The position numbers and the translations under genes are program-made. Under the pieces are notes generated by a model. The model saw only the letters and a list, made by a program, of their open reading frames with translations. It was not told where the DNA came from and searched no databases. A stretch of DNA of 64,000 bases, taken from contig OX365935.1 in NCBI GenBank assembly GCA_947243795.1, positions 770,794-834,793 on the forward strand, given 5' to 3'. How positions within the stretch are numbered: position 1 is the first letter of the stretch; every line of letters begins with the position of its first letter. The DNA is from Saccharomyces uvarum (lineage: Eukaryota > Ascomycota > Saccharomycetes > Saccharomycetales > Saccharomycetaceae). Below, one piece after another: positions 32,152 to 44,213 of this stretch.

Positions 32152-33708
32152 ATGACCAACGCCAAGGTCGCTATGCCAAAAGTGCCCTCCGTAACGCAAA
32201 AAAACCTGGAAACAACGAAAATAGACGATGAAGTATTGTTAAAGCAGTTCGAGCTCCAAGATGAAACCCCCGAATCTCTGGTATGGGAGGCTACTTTTGT
32301 CGGTGTCCTGTGCTCGGCTCAATTGATGACACAGGCAGGACTTAGCCAATCAATAGCGCCTCTCCATATTATCGGTAATAGTTTTGGAACCACGAATCCC
32401 GGGCAATTAAGTTGGTTTGCCTCCGCATACTCCCTCACTGTTGGGACGTTTATTTTGATTGCTGGTAGACTCGGCGACATTTTTGGCCACAGGAAGTTCT
32501 TTATTCTTGGGTTCTTGTGGTATGCGCTCTGGTCCCTGCTTGCCGGCTTTAGCGTGTACTCTAATAAGATTTTCTTTGATTGCTGCCGAGCCTTTCAAGG
32601 CATAGGTCCTGCCTTTTTATTACCTAATGCCATTGCAATCCTTGGTCGGACCTATAAGCCAGGAAAGAGAAAGAATATGGTTTTTAGCCTATTCGGGGCC
32701 TCTGCTCCCGGTGGCTTCGTCCTTGGAGCAGTGTTCTCGTCCATGTTGGGACAGCTCGCGTGGTGGCCATGGGCTTACTGGATAATGGGCATCGCTTGTT
32801 TTCTCTTGGCAGTAGCAGGTTATTTCGTGATTCCTCACGTTCAAATGCCGAGCCGCGATTCACCATCTTTCAACATTTTGGAACGGGTTGATTTTGCAGG
32901 ATCCGTTACTGGTGTCATTGGGCTAATTCTCTTCAATTTTGCCTGGAATCAAGGTCCCGTGGTGGGTTGGGAAACTCCATATACGTATGCGCTTTTAATA
33001 GTTGGGACCGTGTTCCTGGGCGTTTTTGTATTCATCGAGTCGCGAGCAGCTTTTCCATTACTTCCATTTGCTGCGCTTTCTAGGGATGCTGCCTTCGTGC
33101 TTGGATGTATAGCCGCAGGATGGTCTAGTTTCGGCATTTGGATATTCTACACATGGCAATTCATGGAGGAGTCAAGAAAACAATCCCCTCTCCTGTCCAG
33201 TGCACAATTCGCACCCGTGGCGGTCAGTGGATTTTGCGCAGCCGTAACAACAGGATTTCTTTTAAGCCATACGCCTGCTAGCACGGTCATGCTTTTTGCG
33301 ATGACAGCATTCACTGTAGGAATCATATTGATCGCCACAGCTCCTGTCCACCAGACTTATTGGGCCCAGACGTTCGTGTCAATCATCGTTATGCCCTGGG
33401 GAATGGATATGTCTTTCCCCGCTGCTACAATTATGCTGAGCAACTCAATGCCCCATGAGCATCAGGGCCTTGCAGCGTCTTTGGTCAATACGGTAGTAAA
33501 CTATTCTATCTCGATAGGACTGGGTATTGCAGGTACAATTGAGTCTCAAGTTAATGACGGGGGAGCCAACGCTCTGAAAGGATACCGTTGCTCTTGGTAC
33601 ATGGGAATCGGGTTGAGCGGGCTTGGCATTTTTGTCGCTGCAGTATTTGCATTGACCACTTTTATGAAGTCTAAGAAAAAGGCATCTGAAAAGCAATATA
33701 TAGAATAA
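32152..33708 (+). CDS. AMF1: Amf1 MFS transporter (YOR378W)
   Basis: Major facilitator (DHA2, 14-spanner) protein related to the Atr1 aminotriazole/boron exporter. S. cerevisiae YOR378W was reported as a low-affinity ammonium facilitator and named AMF1. The 518-residue protein has a charged N-terminal tail, then hydrophobic segments from about residue 45. The family motif is visible as GRLGDIFGHRKFF after the second helix and PNAIAILGRTYKPGKRKN after the fourth. The C-terminus is basic (MKSKKKASEKQ). Size fits the S. cerevisiae protein (515 residues). Neighbour order ATF1-AMF1-RDR1 is conserved. Confidence 0.9.
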   Translation: MTNAKVAMPKVPSVTQKNLETTKIDDEVLLKQFELQDETPESLVWEATFVGVLCSAQLMTQAGLSQSIAPLHIIGNSFGTTNPGQLSWFASAYSLTVGTFILIAGRLGDIFGHRKFFILGFLWYALWSLLAGFSVYSNKIFFDCCRAFQGIGPAFLLPNAIAILGRTYKPGKRKNMVFSLFGASAPGGFVLGAVFSSMLGQLAWWPWAYWIMGIACFLLAVAGYFVIPHVQMPSRDSPSFNILERVDFAGSVTGVIGLILFNFAWNQGPVVGWETPYTYALLIVGTVFLGVFVFIESRAAFPLLPFAALSRDAAFVLGCIAAGWSSFGIWIFYTWQFMEESRKQSPLLSSAQFAPVAVSGFCAAVTTGFLLSHTPASTVMLFAMTAFTVGIILIATAPVHQTYWAQTFVSIIVMPWGMDMSFPAATIMLSNSMPHEHQGLAASLVNTVVNYSISIGLGIAGTIESQVNDGGANALKGYRCSWYMGIGLSGLGIFVAAVFALTTFMKSKKKASEKQYIE

Positions 33709-33937
33709 GCATGTATAGAGAGATCATTCTTCGTAATATACTTATTACACTAATTTATATAGATACAAAACAATGTAAAGTAATACAAAGGTCTCTGTAG
33801 ATCCCGTATCATGCGACATATCCGAAGTTACAAATATTCATGCTTCGCAGCAAGCAAAACGCTATCCTCCCGTAACAACATGAAAGAACCTAGTATCATC
33901 AGCGGAACGCAGACCCATCTGACATTGTGCTTACGAA

Positions 33938-35575
33938 ATGGCTTCCTCAGGGTCTAATGCACAACCATATAAACGTCAGAGAGTCCGGAAAGCATGTGTG
34001 CCCTGTAGAGAGCGGAAAAGGAAGTGTAATGGCAAATCTCCATGTGAAATGTGCGTCGCCTATGGCTATGTATGCCATTACACCGAAGAAGATGGACTGT
34101 TAGCATCGTCTCGGGTGAATCAAGTGGAAGAAATGCCCCATGATACAGAAAGCAGACCGTATGTTCCCCTAGGCATTATTAGGAATGGGACACATAGTAC
34201 TGATACCCAGAACGTTACAAATGGAAACATTATCGATCCCCCTAAGTCTAGGTACACGATTCAGCATTCAGCGGTCGCTTTTCCTCGTAGTCTTGGCCTT
34301 GAACTCCGATCAACCAACCCTCCACGTCTTCATTGTTTTGCTTGGCATTGTGGGATCAGACCAGAGGAAAAACCAAGCTTCCATGCCCCTTTGTCTGATC
34401 TAGTCACAAAGGAAGAGTATTACCGCATTTCCAAAGTGTACTTCTCGGTTGTTCATCCGATCTTTGATATTGTTGATCCCGAGCAGCTAGGAAAGAACGT
34501 TGAAAAATATTGGAACGGCGACGCAGAAACATCAGAGTATAGTGCTGTCATTGCGGGAGTTATTGCCCTAGGATCATTCTTTTTGGGAAGTCTTGGTCAT
34601 CCCCGAGAAATGGATATAATACAATACGCGAAGGGCATTCTGGATGACCCGACTTTCAGTCGCATTCCCTCGGTGGAACAAATATCCGCATGGGTTTTGC
34701 GCACCATTTACTTACGTGCCACTGCCCGACCTCATGTAGCATGGCTGGCTAGCTGCTTGACTATTCACCTTTCTGAGGCAATTGGCCTGCATCATGAGAT
34801 TGACAGAGAAGATTTGGCATTGACAAATAACGTCCCACTGAAAAGAACTACTGAGGTCAGTGAACATACTCGAAGATTATTTTGGTCTGCATGGTCGATT
34901 AATACCATTCTCTCATACGACTATGGGCGTTCGAGTGTTACGTTGAATAGGATCACTTGTAAGCCAGTCAAGGAGACAGATGGTAATTATTCAGTCAATT
35001 TAGTGGCGTTGGCGCAATTGATTCCACAAGAAAGTGTGAATGCAAATGTGGCACAACTACTTCAAGCCTTGGCGGCAGTTCACGAATCACCAGATGCGCA
35101 CCCATTTCTATCGTTAACCAAGGCTGATATATGTCTTTCTTTTTATCGAAGACTTCGCCTGCTAAATCATATTCTTGATAAAACCGTCGTTTCACAAATC
35201 ATCGATATCGGCAACACTGCATTAGCGGCAGCGTATGCCCTTGTTAAAATAGATCAAGCGTGGTGGAACGTGTTGAGCACCTCCTTCCAATATGTCTGCG
35301 TGCTTCTCGCGATAGACACTCCAGAAAGTCTTTCACACGTTGCTGCTGCGATGAGGACGCTCGACAATATTACACAAGTGTTGGGTACCCATATAGCTTT
35401 TGAAGCACAGAAGACTGCAAAACTTCTTCTTGAAGATTCAGTGAAAAAAAAGAGACAAGAAATTCAACAACTTGAACAGGCAACTCATCAGAGATCTGCT
35501 CCCGAAACTACCCATTTGCTTGATATTGACTGGGATGCACTGCTCGATCCATCGGACACATTGAGTTTTATGTAG
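33938..35575 (+). CDS. RDR1: Rdr1 Zn2Cys6 repressor of drug resistance
   Basis: Zinc-cluster transcription factor that represses PDR-type genes such as PDR5 through PDRE sites. The 545-residue protein has a Zn2Cys6 cluster with cysteines 20, 23, 30, 36, 39 and 46 (CVPCRERKRKCNGKSPC). It has a fungal-specific transcription-factor domain from about residue 165 to 400, including SEAIGLHHEIDR and TRRLFWSAWSINTILSYDYGR. The end is acidic (LDIDWDALLDPSDTLSFM), resembling an activation/repression tail. Length matches S. cerevisiae RDR1 (546 residues). Starts at the first ATG, 229 bp after AMF1. Confidence 0.93.
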   Translation: MASSGSNAQPYKRQRVRKACVPCRERKRKCNGKSPCEMCVAYGYVCHYTEEDGLLASSRVNQVEEMPHDTESRPYVPLGIIRNGTHSTDTQNVTNGNIIDPPKSRYTIQHSAVAFPRSLGLELRSTNPPRLHCFAWHCGIRPEEKPSFHAPLSDLVTKEEYYRISKVYFSVVHPIFDIVDPEQLGKNVEKYWNGDAETSEYSAVIAGVIALGSFFLGSLGHPREMDIIQYAKGILDDPTFSRIPSVEQISAWVLRTIYLRATARPHVAWLASCLTIHLSEAIGLHHEIDREDLALTNNVPLKRTTEVSEHTRRLFWSAWSINTILSYDYGRSSVTLNRITCKPVKETDGNYSVNLVALAQLIPQESVNANVAQLLQALAAVHESPDAHPFLSLTKADICLSFYRRLRLLNHILDKTVVSQIIDIGNTALAAAYALVKIDQAWWNVLSTSFQYVCVLLAIDTPESLSHVAAAMRTLDNITQVLGTHIAFEAQKTAKLLLEDSVKKKRQEIQQLEQATHQRSAPETTHLLDIDWDALLDPSDTLSFM

Positions 35576-38500
35576 TTTAGTTGCACAGGTAGTACAGAGA
35601 ATCAAAAAGCTGCATGCTAATTTTTGATTCGTAGACGCAATAAAAAATATGTAAAAGTATTCACGCAATAAAATTTCAGATTTTTAACAATGAAGATTCG
35701 CCAGGCATTTCCTGTATGGTGTAGAGTATTTTGAGGAATTTGTCGAAGATGCTGTTACTATTTTTTTTATTAAATAGGGTATTGCGTTACACGGAATGTC
35801 TTGCTGGAATGCGCCTTAATTTCACTAACCACATTTTCTAATAGAAACTTTTAGTGAGAGTCAGGCAATAAGTTTGCTAAGCTGTCGCATTTCAATATTT
35901 TGAATAGACCGCGTCCTTCAAAACGCTATGAAAAAGTTAGAACAGAGTTTGACAATTCTGGTTTAGTACGCAAGACTCCTCAATTTGATTAAGTACTGAT
36001 TTAGCGGGCAGTTATACAAATCTTTCGCGTTATTGGTGAAAGTCTACTTGACACATATAAAAAGTTTAGGAATCTATTCTGCCATCCCATAATTCTTGCA
36101 CGACAATCTTTGCTTTGAGAATCGATTTTTTTTGTTTTTTCTACTAGTTTTACAAAAATACGACAGAAGGTCTGGGTGTCATTGACACTAACTTGAAGAG
36201 TGATTTAATGCTTATAATCTACAAACTTTATCTACCACAGAAGTATCCATACAATCAACTTGAATCATTCAAAAAGTGTGTAGGCTTTTGGCATCTTCAG
36301 TTTTTACTCAAAGCAACCCCACAACTCTCAGGACTTATCCTAGTGATGTAAGAACTGTTCTTTCAAAATGACCAGTAACTCCCATATACCACTAAAAATA
36401 CAAGAATAACAGACCAGCCAAATAGAGAGTATACCCGGGAAAATAGATCCTTGACTTTCTACGGAAACATGCGATCATTTCTACCGTAGGCTGTAAAAAC
36501 ACTCCAATGGCAGAACAATTACAGGCCAAACACGAAATATCCTACCATTTTTAACTTTCTCGCTCTCCCTATTGGAATTCTGTTTAACTGAAAGGTTATT
36601 TGTGAGACATTATTGCCTAGGGCCTCGAGACAAATGGATATATAACAATTTTTCATCAATCAGTATTTAATGTTTATGTTATGTTTTAATATTTACATTT
36701 TAAAGACTGAAGAAAATTAAAGTTAGATTCTTTATTTTAGTACTAATTATCAATAGAAAACAAAAAACCGAGAACGTTAAAATCCAAATATGTAAGATTT
36801 TTAAGTAGTTATTTTCTCATAGATACCAAGGTATTGTCTATAGTCTTTCTACGAGAAAAATTTGCTTTTTGTGGGTATTTTATAGTAGTGTGTCAGGCTA
36901 TACTTTTAAAGTAAAGCTACGTCGGTAGAGAGAGCTAAAAATTCAAGGGTATCATCCCAGGAAACTTTGTATTACTTACTTAAACTAGAGAAATGCCTTG
37001 CTGGGTATATAGTGCGACGCATTTTATTAGAATCGAAAATAGAATATGGGCTGGAAATTGGGAGGCACGCACGGTTTTATTGTGAAAAGTAAACACTCAA
37101 TACTCGTCTTACTGGTATATAAATCAACACCGTTGATTTATTGCTGGCTAAACCCCTATAGTTTGTTCTTCGACTTGCCTTATACTCTACTTAACATACC
37201 TCATTTTTACCATTTGATTCAAGAGAATGGAAAGGCGTTGTATATTTGGACACTTTCCTTGAAAAATACAGCAATACCATATAAATTATAAACTAAATGT
37301 TTATCTCTATGACCCTTGACAACCATGGAAGTTGTTATTCCAGCATATCAAAAAAAAATGTTACAGTTCTTAGATAAAAAGTTAAAGATCGCGGCCAAGT
37401 GATATGAAGAAAAGGGTGAAAAAGTGTAAAAGTTCCGAATTAAGAGATTGAACATAACCATGAAGGTTGAAATCTATTTTCTCATGATGTCTCCAAAGGT
37501 AATATATATAGGCATACCATACCATTTTATGGTTAAAACTTTGAGATTATTTATGGTCATGGACTGGTCTTGAGCAATCTATCATCAAAGCGTACATTAA
37601 CCATCAACGATGCATAATGTTACGTCTACGTCAAGAACAAAGATTATTATTTTACTGAGCTGTGACCTAATGAGGAAATTTATCAAGCATATTTAGGTAC
37701 GATTGAAGTCTAAAACCGATATGCGGTGAAAGCTCTTTGAAAACTAGCCAATACTTATGGAGCAGGCTTGACTAGAATAGACTTTGTTTGTCAAAGCGCC
37801 GTTTAATTTTCCGTTCTATTGACAGTGTTTGCAAACGTACTAGTTGCTGCCTATAAAGGATGCGGAGAACAAGACTTGTTTTTTTATAAAAATTTAAATC
37901 CTTTATCGAGAAGTGCAATCACAAACCCAGTAGTGGCTTCTTAGGGCATTATAAGACCGTTAAATAAGTAGTAAAAAATTTGGGACTTTCCTCACGGATC
38001 GACTAGATCAGAAATTATTTTCAACTGATATGTACTTAAGAGAACCTGAAACCAAATGACGGATTGCGCAACCTCTGTACGGACGATGACAGTTTGAAGC
38101 CATAAACGGCGCTGTGTATCCATATAACTTGACATAACTTCCGATGAGCAGAAGGTTGTCACTAACCTTTGTATAAGAATGGAACTCTTCTCTCCAATAT
38201 TCGGGGAGGAATGAACCAAACTGCACTGTTCATATTCAAGATTTTCGAAAGTTGTTATTATATTTCTGGTAACCTATTACAACAGAAGAAGCACAGATTT
38301 TGAAAAATTGGGATTAACAAGCAAAAAAACAACACTTAAGAAAACAATGTTTAATTAGGAGAAAATATTCATTTGAGAAAGCTACGGCTGATTATTCTAC
38401 TACCACTTTCAACTTAAATGAAGATGATTTCTCAGACTAAATTTTAGAAGTTTTAAATGCGCCGATTTTGAATAATTCATCGTTTTGTACCATCATTATA

Positions 38501-39516
38501 ATTTCAAAACGATCTCTAGAATGGTTTGAATTTTTAGTCATGTAAAAGTATTAGCACACTTATCCTCGGAACTGGCGGAAGGGTAGACGTGCAAATTTAC
38601 ACCCGTATCAGAGGCTCCTTTCATGAAGCCGAACTATGGTTTGCGTTATAAAATAACTTCAAAGGTTACCGGATCCCTTGAACAGCTCAAAATGTGGATG
38701 TTTGACCTATCCTTATCTCAAAACCTCACTACGAGGGGTCAGGAATGTATTTACCAAAAAAAAAAGGCGATAAATAGGCAGCACAATTTGATATTCTAAT
38801 TAAGGGATTAAATAATAAGCTACAAAAACTGTTACCCAATGATCTGTAGTGGTGCAGGGCAACTAAATAATCTATATTTGCCAGCTATAAACACAGCAAG
38901 TGGAACATAAGCTTGTGAACACGTCAAAAATGAATTACCTAAGACTCTGATATGACCTAACCATTTACTCTTCCAATTCACCTGAAAGAAACCGCAATTA
39001 AAGAACTAAGAACAGCCTTTTTGTTTTGAAACTTCACATTTGCGAGCAAAAATAATCGATGTGCCTTCTTTTGTTAATTGCACCCAAAACTAATTTTGCC
39101 TTTCTTTTGGGTGTATAGAAAACAAAATAAGATGTTGGAAAAAAAAGACCCTTAGAACCGTTAAAGCAACCATGAGCATTGAAGCTGCTTGCATTGGTTG
39201 ACTTTGGAATCCTCTTAGCCGATAATTGAGATTTCTGAAAATACGGGTGTAAAGTCATCCAAAGATTAATCGATAAGTCGCCTAGAATCATACATTCCTA
39301 ACAGAAAATTGTGTTCTTGGCAAAAAATTGTGTCTTTGGCTGCTAACCCTTCCTTCAACAGCCGAAATCTTTTTTTATTTCGAATACATGTGCAAAATGT
39401 GATCAATTGGAGTGTATCAATAAAATTTACCTACTTATATAAACTGGCAAGAGAAATCCAACTTAATCTTAGCCTAAAGTTTTTTCATTCATAGGTTATG
39501 AGACACAACGAACAAA
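35576..39516. other. Long AT-rich interval RDR1-FRE3
   Basis: About 3.9 kb with only short open frames (for example 37046-37291 on plus and 37992-38226 on minus) that show no domain or codon bias. Local composition is AT-rich throughout. The last 500 bp act as the FRE3 promoter (Aft-type sites and TATA listed separately), and another TACACCCG lies at 38598-38605. S. cerevisiae also has a multi-kilobase gap here. I recognise no transposon LTR or tRNA gene. Confidence 0.55.
39079..39443. promoter_or_regulatory. FRE3 promoter: Aft1/Aft2 sites and TATA box
   Basis: Three matches to the Aft consensus YRCACCCR: TGCACCCA at 39079-39086, TACACCCA on the minus strand at 39108-39115, and TACACCCG on the minus strand at 39244-39251. 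TATATAAA at 39436-39443 lies about 75 bp upstream of the ATG. This is the expected promoter of an iron-regulon gene. Confidence 0.7.
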
Positions 39517-41652
39517 ATGCATTGCGTGCCGATCTTGAGTGCGATTTTGCTCTTCTGCTCGTCGGGAACAAGAGCTTCACCTGCCAAGACAATCATGTAT
39601 AACAGATTGCCGTTGGTTATGACAGATTCATGCATGGGAGTTTTTGGTGAAGTTACCTGGGAGTATACTAGCGATGATTTATATGTCTCACCGGTATGTA
39701 CTTATGAACCAGCATTGCAATCGTTTTTGTATTGCATTTATGAAACATTGAACGAAAAAGGTTATTCGAATAAAACATTTGAAAAAGCGTTAGATGCTGT
39801 CAAAGAAGACTGTTCATACTATACTGATACACTTCAGAACATGACTAGTTCTGACTTTTACAATACCCTAAACAATGGAACAAAGTATATGGTGCAGTAT
39901 GTTGAAGGTAGTGCCAATCTTACGTACCCTGTTGAAATGGATGTTCAAGTAAGAGAGAATTTCTATCATTCTTACCATGGGTTCTACGCTAATTACGACA
40001 TTGGCCATACATATGGTGGTATTATATGTGCCTATTTTGTGGGTGTTATGATTTTTGCAGGAATTCTTCATTATATGAATTATACTCCCTTCAAAACTAC
40101 TCTCTTTAAGCAAAGGCTTGTGAGATATGTGAGGGGATATGCCATGTTACCCACTATGGGAAGTAAGCATGCGTCAGCCTTTACTTATCTCAAACTTTTC
40201 ACAGGTTTTGTACCTACAAGGTTCGAAGGTGTTATTATTCTTGGGTACCTTATACTCCATACAGTTTTTTTGGCATACGGGTATGAGTATGATCCTCACA
40301 ATCTAATTTTCGACTCTCATAGAGAGCAAGTTGCTCGATATGTGGCAGATAGGAGTGGTGTTCTTGCATTCGCACACTTTCCCTTAATAGTCCTTTTTGC
40401 AGGAAGAAATAACTTTCTCGAATACATCTCTGGGGTGAAATACACCTCTTTCATTATGTTTCATAAATGGCTGGGAAGGATGATGTTCCTCGATGCTATG
40501 ATTCATGGTGCTGCCTATACCAGTTATGAAGTATTCTATAAGAGCTGGGAAGCAAGCAAGGCAGAACTATATTGGCAATTTGGGGTGGCCGCACTTTGCT
40601 TAGCTGGTGTGATGGTTTTTTTTTCTTTGGCAATATTCAGAAAATTTTTTTATGAGGCTTTTTTGTTTCTTCATATTGTCCTTGGAGCGTTGTTTTTTTA
40701 TACATGCTGGGAGCATGTAGTAACACTAAGTGGTATTGAATGGGTATACGCTGCAATTGCAATTTGGATCGTTGATAGGCTTGTTCGGGTTGTTAGAATA
40801 TCATATTTTGGTTTCCCTAAGGCCTCTTTGCAGTTAGTTGGAGATGATATTATCCGAGTAACAGTTGAAAAACCAGCAAGACTATGGAAAGCCAAACCTG
40901 GGCAGTATGTTTTTGTGTCGTTTTTACATCCACTATATTTCTGGCAGTCACATCCATTCACCGTTTTGGATTCAATCACCAAAGATGGCGAACTGGTTAT
41001 TATTCTGAAAGAAAAGAAGGGGGTAACAAGACTTGTTAAGAAATATCTCTGTAGGAACGGAGGTAACGCGTTGATGAGACTAGCTATAGAAGGGCCGTAT
41101 GGCTCTTCGTCACCGGTTCATCATTATGATAATATCTTGCTACTTACCGGAGGGACTGGTTTGCCCGGTCCCATTGCATATGCGATTAAACTTGGAAAAA
41201 CTTCAGCAGCAGCTGGAAAACAGTCCGTAAAGTTAGTGATTGTAATTAGAGGGTTTGACGTACTTGAAGCTTATAAACCGGAGCTGTTGTGCCTAACAGA
41301 CTTGAATGTGCAGGTTCACATCTACAATACAATGAAAGTTCCATTGTTGAATTCAAGCGATAGTTTAAGCACGTCTCAAAAGGGTGAGGAAGGTGATGGA
41401 AAAGGCGGTTTTGTAGAAACTAGTCTAGACAAATCACCTAGTCCTTTTGAGTTTGCTTGTGCCGTTTTTCATCATGGAAGACCAGATGTTGAAGAAATTT
41501 TGCATGAGTCGACAGAGCTAAGTGGTTCACTAGCAGTGGTGTGTTGTGGACCTCCTGTGTTTGTTGACAAAGTAAGGGACCAAACAGCAAAGGCTGTTTT
41601 GGAAAAGTCATCAAAGGCAATTGAATACTTTGAAGAATATCAAAGTTGGTAA
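39517..41652 (+). CDS. FRE3: Fre3 ferric/siderophore reductase
   Basis: Plasma-membrane flavocytochrome that reduces iron bound to siderophores for uptake under iron starvation. The 711-residue protein, same length as S. cerevisiae Fre3, has a signal peptide (ILSAILLFCSSGTRA) and a Cys-containing extracellular domain. About seven membrane segments (residues 165-430) carry the paired haem-ligand histidines (AHFPLIVLFAGRNN, FHKWLGRMMFLDAMIHG, LHIVLGALFFYTCWEH). The FAD-binding motif is WQSHPFTV, and the NADPH-binding region includes EGPYGSS and LLLTGGTGLPGP. The C-terminus is EYFEEYQSW, typical of Fre3/Fre5-type reductases. Upstream Aft sites agree with iron control. Confidence 0.94.
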   Translation: MHCVPILSAILLFCSSGTRASPAKTIMYNRLPLVMTDSCMGVFGEVTWEYTSDDLYVSPVCTYEPALQSFLYCIYETLNEKGYSNKTFEKALDAVKEDCSYYTDTLQNMTSSDFYNTLNNGTKYMVQYVEGSANLTYPVEMDVQVRENFYHSYHGFYANYDIGHTYGGIICAYFVGVMIFAGILHYMNYTPFKTTLFKQRLVRYVRGYAMLPTMGSKHASAFTYLKLFTGFVPTRFEGVIILGYLILHTVFLAYGYEYDPHNLIFDSHREQVARYVADRSGVLAFAHFPLIVLFAGRNNFLEYISGVKYTSFIMFHKWLGRMMFLDAMIHGAAYTSYEVFYKSWEASKAELYWQFGVAALCLAGVMVFFSLAIFRKFFYEAFLFLHIVLGALFFYTCWEHVVTLSGIEWVYAAIAIWIVDRLVRVVRISYFGFPKASLQLVGDDIIRVTVEKPARLWKAKPGQYVFVSFLHPLYFWQSHPFTVLDSITKDGELVIILKEKKGVTRLVKKYLCRNGGNALMRLAIEGPYGSSSPVHHYDNILLLTGGTGLPGPIAYAIKLGKTSAAAGKQSVKLVIVIRGFDVLEAYKPELLCLTDLNVQVHIYNTMKVPLLNSSDSLSTSQKGEEGDGKGGFVETSLDKSPSPFEFACAVFHHGRPDVEEILHESTELSGSLAVVCCGPPVFVDKVRDQTAKAVLEKSSKAIEYFEEYQSW

Positions 41653-42103
41653 TTGGTTATTCTATTTATTTTACTACATAATTTATGAAAATTTAATTGG
41701 ATACAATGAAGAAATAAGAACACATATATTATGCCTATAGAAGACAAAAATTAATGAAGTCGTCAAAAAACTTCCCCTGTCGTATTGCCACAGATATTTC
41801 ATGAGCAGTACTTCTGACAAGATCCCGCCAAAGTTTCTTTGCTTGCTCGCATTTTCCATGACGAGTTCCTTGTAATTAGCACTGCTCACTCCAATCCTGA
41901 AAAAGGCTCCATATGTTTTCTGAACAATATTCTGTGTTGCCCCATATCATAATCTAGCAATCAAGTACAGCAAAAATAAAAAAAGATACTAAAATATTGC
42001 GGAGAAATGAACAAATACTAGTTGTTCAGATACCACATTCTCCACCAGAAAACTTAATTTAAGGATCCGTTATTTTGTAAGTAGTACACTAGCTAACCCA
42101 TAA

Positions 42104-42214
42104 ATGAAGGTGATAATGCTTCGACGTGACATGAAAAACTTGAAATCACTTTCTGGTTTCGTTTGGGGCTTAAATTCAGATTTAAATGCTTTTGTTAATA
42201 AGAGGAGACAGTAA
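42104..42214 (+). CDS. Very small doubtful ORF between FRE3 and FIT2
   Basis: ATG in good context (A at -3), 36 codons, basic peptide beginning MKVIMLRRDMKNLKSL and ending in KRRQ. S. cerevisiae annotates a small conserved YOR381W-A in this interval, but I cannot recall its sequence and do not claim identity. A frame of this length is easily expected by chance. Confidence 0.15.
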   Translation: MKVIMLRRDMKNLKSLSGFVWGLNSDLNAFVNKRRQ

Positions 42215-43959
42215 TGTTTATTCGTCATTGAAACTAAAGATTTACACTTAAGTACAAAGGCAAAGTCTATGGTAATTACTAAAGCCTCAAAGGATTTGCT
42301 TGTCTAACCATATGCCATTTTCTTTTCATTTGCTGAATTGCCGGCATTCTGTTACAACTTTTACAAAATGTGATAGAAAGGCTTGCTTTACAATACATAC
42401 ATATTTTATGTACATATTAATAAACAGCGGCCTTTTACTCATCTAGCGCTACGCTTATATATACTAACTGGTTTACCGCCATTCAACAGTATCAAGAAAT
42501 TCCTTTTGCTCTATCACTCTTTCTAAACTCTATCCAAACTGGGAGAAGTTCCTCTGTCATCAGTACAAGTAGTTTGAAATTTGACAGATTTCCTAAAAAG
42601 ATCGGTATTGAACAGATTAACTCACCGAATACAGGAAGGAGGTAATCTGAATTTTGGGTATGACCATGATCAATAGATTCACATCCAGTTCACAAAAATG
42701 ATTAACATTAGAGGGTGTCTCGACTCTGGATGACGTTTCACCAATTATTCAATATTGTACAGAGACAATATTTATGACACAAATGTCATGCTGAGTACAT
42801 TCAGGACAAAAACCTGACACCTTCTATAGAAATGACCGTAGCGGCGCTACCACTAGCGGTTTTCTTGACATGAGATTTAGAGCTGAAAAAAGCGGAAGCA
42901 TATTATTACATGTGAGGTCTTACAATACATGATGAGATCAGGGTAAGAGGAAATAGAATCGCGATAAAAACTTTCAATTTTGTACATGTTCTTACTCCAT
43001 CTTTTGTAAAAATGCGTTCAAGGAGTTTTCTCTTTCGGTAATAATATCCGTTCGAGTCACATAATATAGACGCAACAAGGTCGTCGTTATGTGTCGTATG
43101 GTAGCAAACGCCAATATCTGTAGTAAGCATACATATATTTTGCTCGATTCATCTGCTCAATAAAATGACATGGGCGTGTAACATAGTTCTTGTATCCCAA
43201 TGTAAAATTCTGATGTTTAATAACTAGAATATGCATATAATCGGAAATAAAAATCTCGTCGAACCTCACTAAGCTTGGAAAAGCACAGAACGGACGGCAA
43301 ACACAACTTCTTTTATTCGCTCGGTGTGGAAAAGACGAAATATTTGAAGGTGCAGCATACTACACATCCTTTTCGCCAAGAAATTTTTGATAGGAAAAAT
43401 CAAAATGAAGACGGAGGAGCCTTCTAAATTCCGTGATATAGAATTTACCTGAGCGGGCCTGTGCAGCAAGGAGTGTGGGCCCGGTTAGTAGTATAGTGTG
43501 TTTTTGGGTCAAAATTTCCGCACAAAATAGCTTTGCTGCCGCTAAGGTAGTGAGCCTTTCCTGCCATTAAGGGGCCGGTTATTGCTATAACGCTGATGGT
43601 GCGAGTATTGGGTGTCATTTGCACTTTCGTTCAAAGCTTCTGTAACATGATTGGCAAGGGAAAATGCCCAGTTGACATTTTAAAGAGGACATTTTCGTAT
43701 AGCCTTCGGATAATGCGGGAACGGCTTATATGATCTTCATATTCCTTATTCATAACGTGCATATACACCAGCTGGGATAAGTATAATAGGCTATCATTGC
43801 GGAATGTCTGGGTGCTACTGACGCCGAGCCTAGAAAGAGAACGGGAACACGCCGCAGTTGCCTGGTGAGACGGAACGGAAGTGGCCTGAACGGCAGAAGC
43901 GAACGGAACGAACTTGATAAACACCCAGAATTTCCAATTTAGGATGTCCTTCGAAATTA

Positions 43960-44213
43960 GGGTGCAATTTGGTAAACATATCTTTCCTACAGCCTAGTAC
44001 AGTTCCGAGTGCAATGGTCCAAAACAATGCACCCTGAGCCCTGAATATGCACCCCCGCCCCGCGTCGGACCCTCTTGCAGAGCACAGTTTCGAGGCTTGC
44101 CCAATTGGATCAGTTGTATAATTCATAATCTCAAGTTACGGATAGGACGTATACGAATTTAACCGGGTGCAATATAATCCATGTTTATACCAGTTGGCAA
44201 TGTATGTATAAAA
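43960..44213. promoter_or_regulatory. FIT2 promoter: four Aft-type sites and TATA box
   Basis: TGCACCC cores occur at 43960-43966 (minus), 44028-44034 (plus), 44048-44054 (plus) and 44164-44170 (minus; with its flanking G a full consensus). TATAAAA lies at 44207-44213, 82 bp upstream of the ATG. The density fits the very strong iron-starvation induction known for FIT genes. Confidence 0.75.

Noticed and set aside
35576-39516. Possible Ty LTR remnant
   Set aside because: I looked for the TGTTGGAAT...CAACA ends and the internal LTR words and found none convincing.
43631-44126. Minus-strand frames of 97-98 codons upstream of FIT2
   Set aside because: They lie on the Aft-site promoter of FIT2, and no domain or codon bias is seen.
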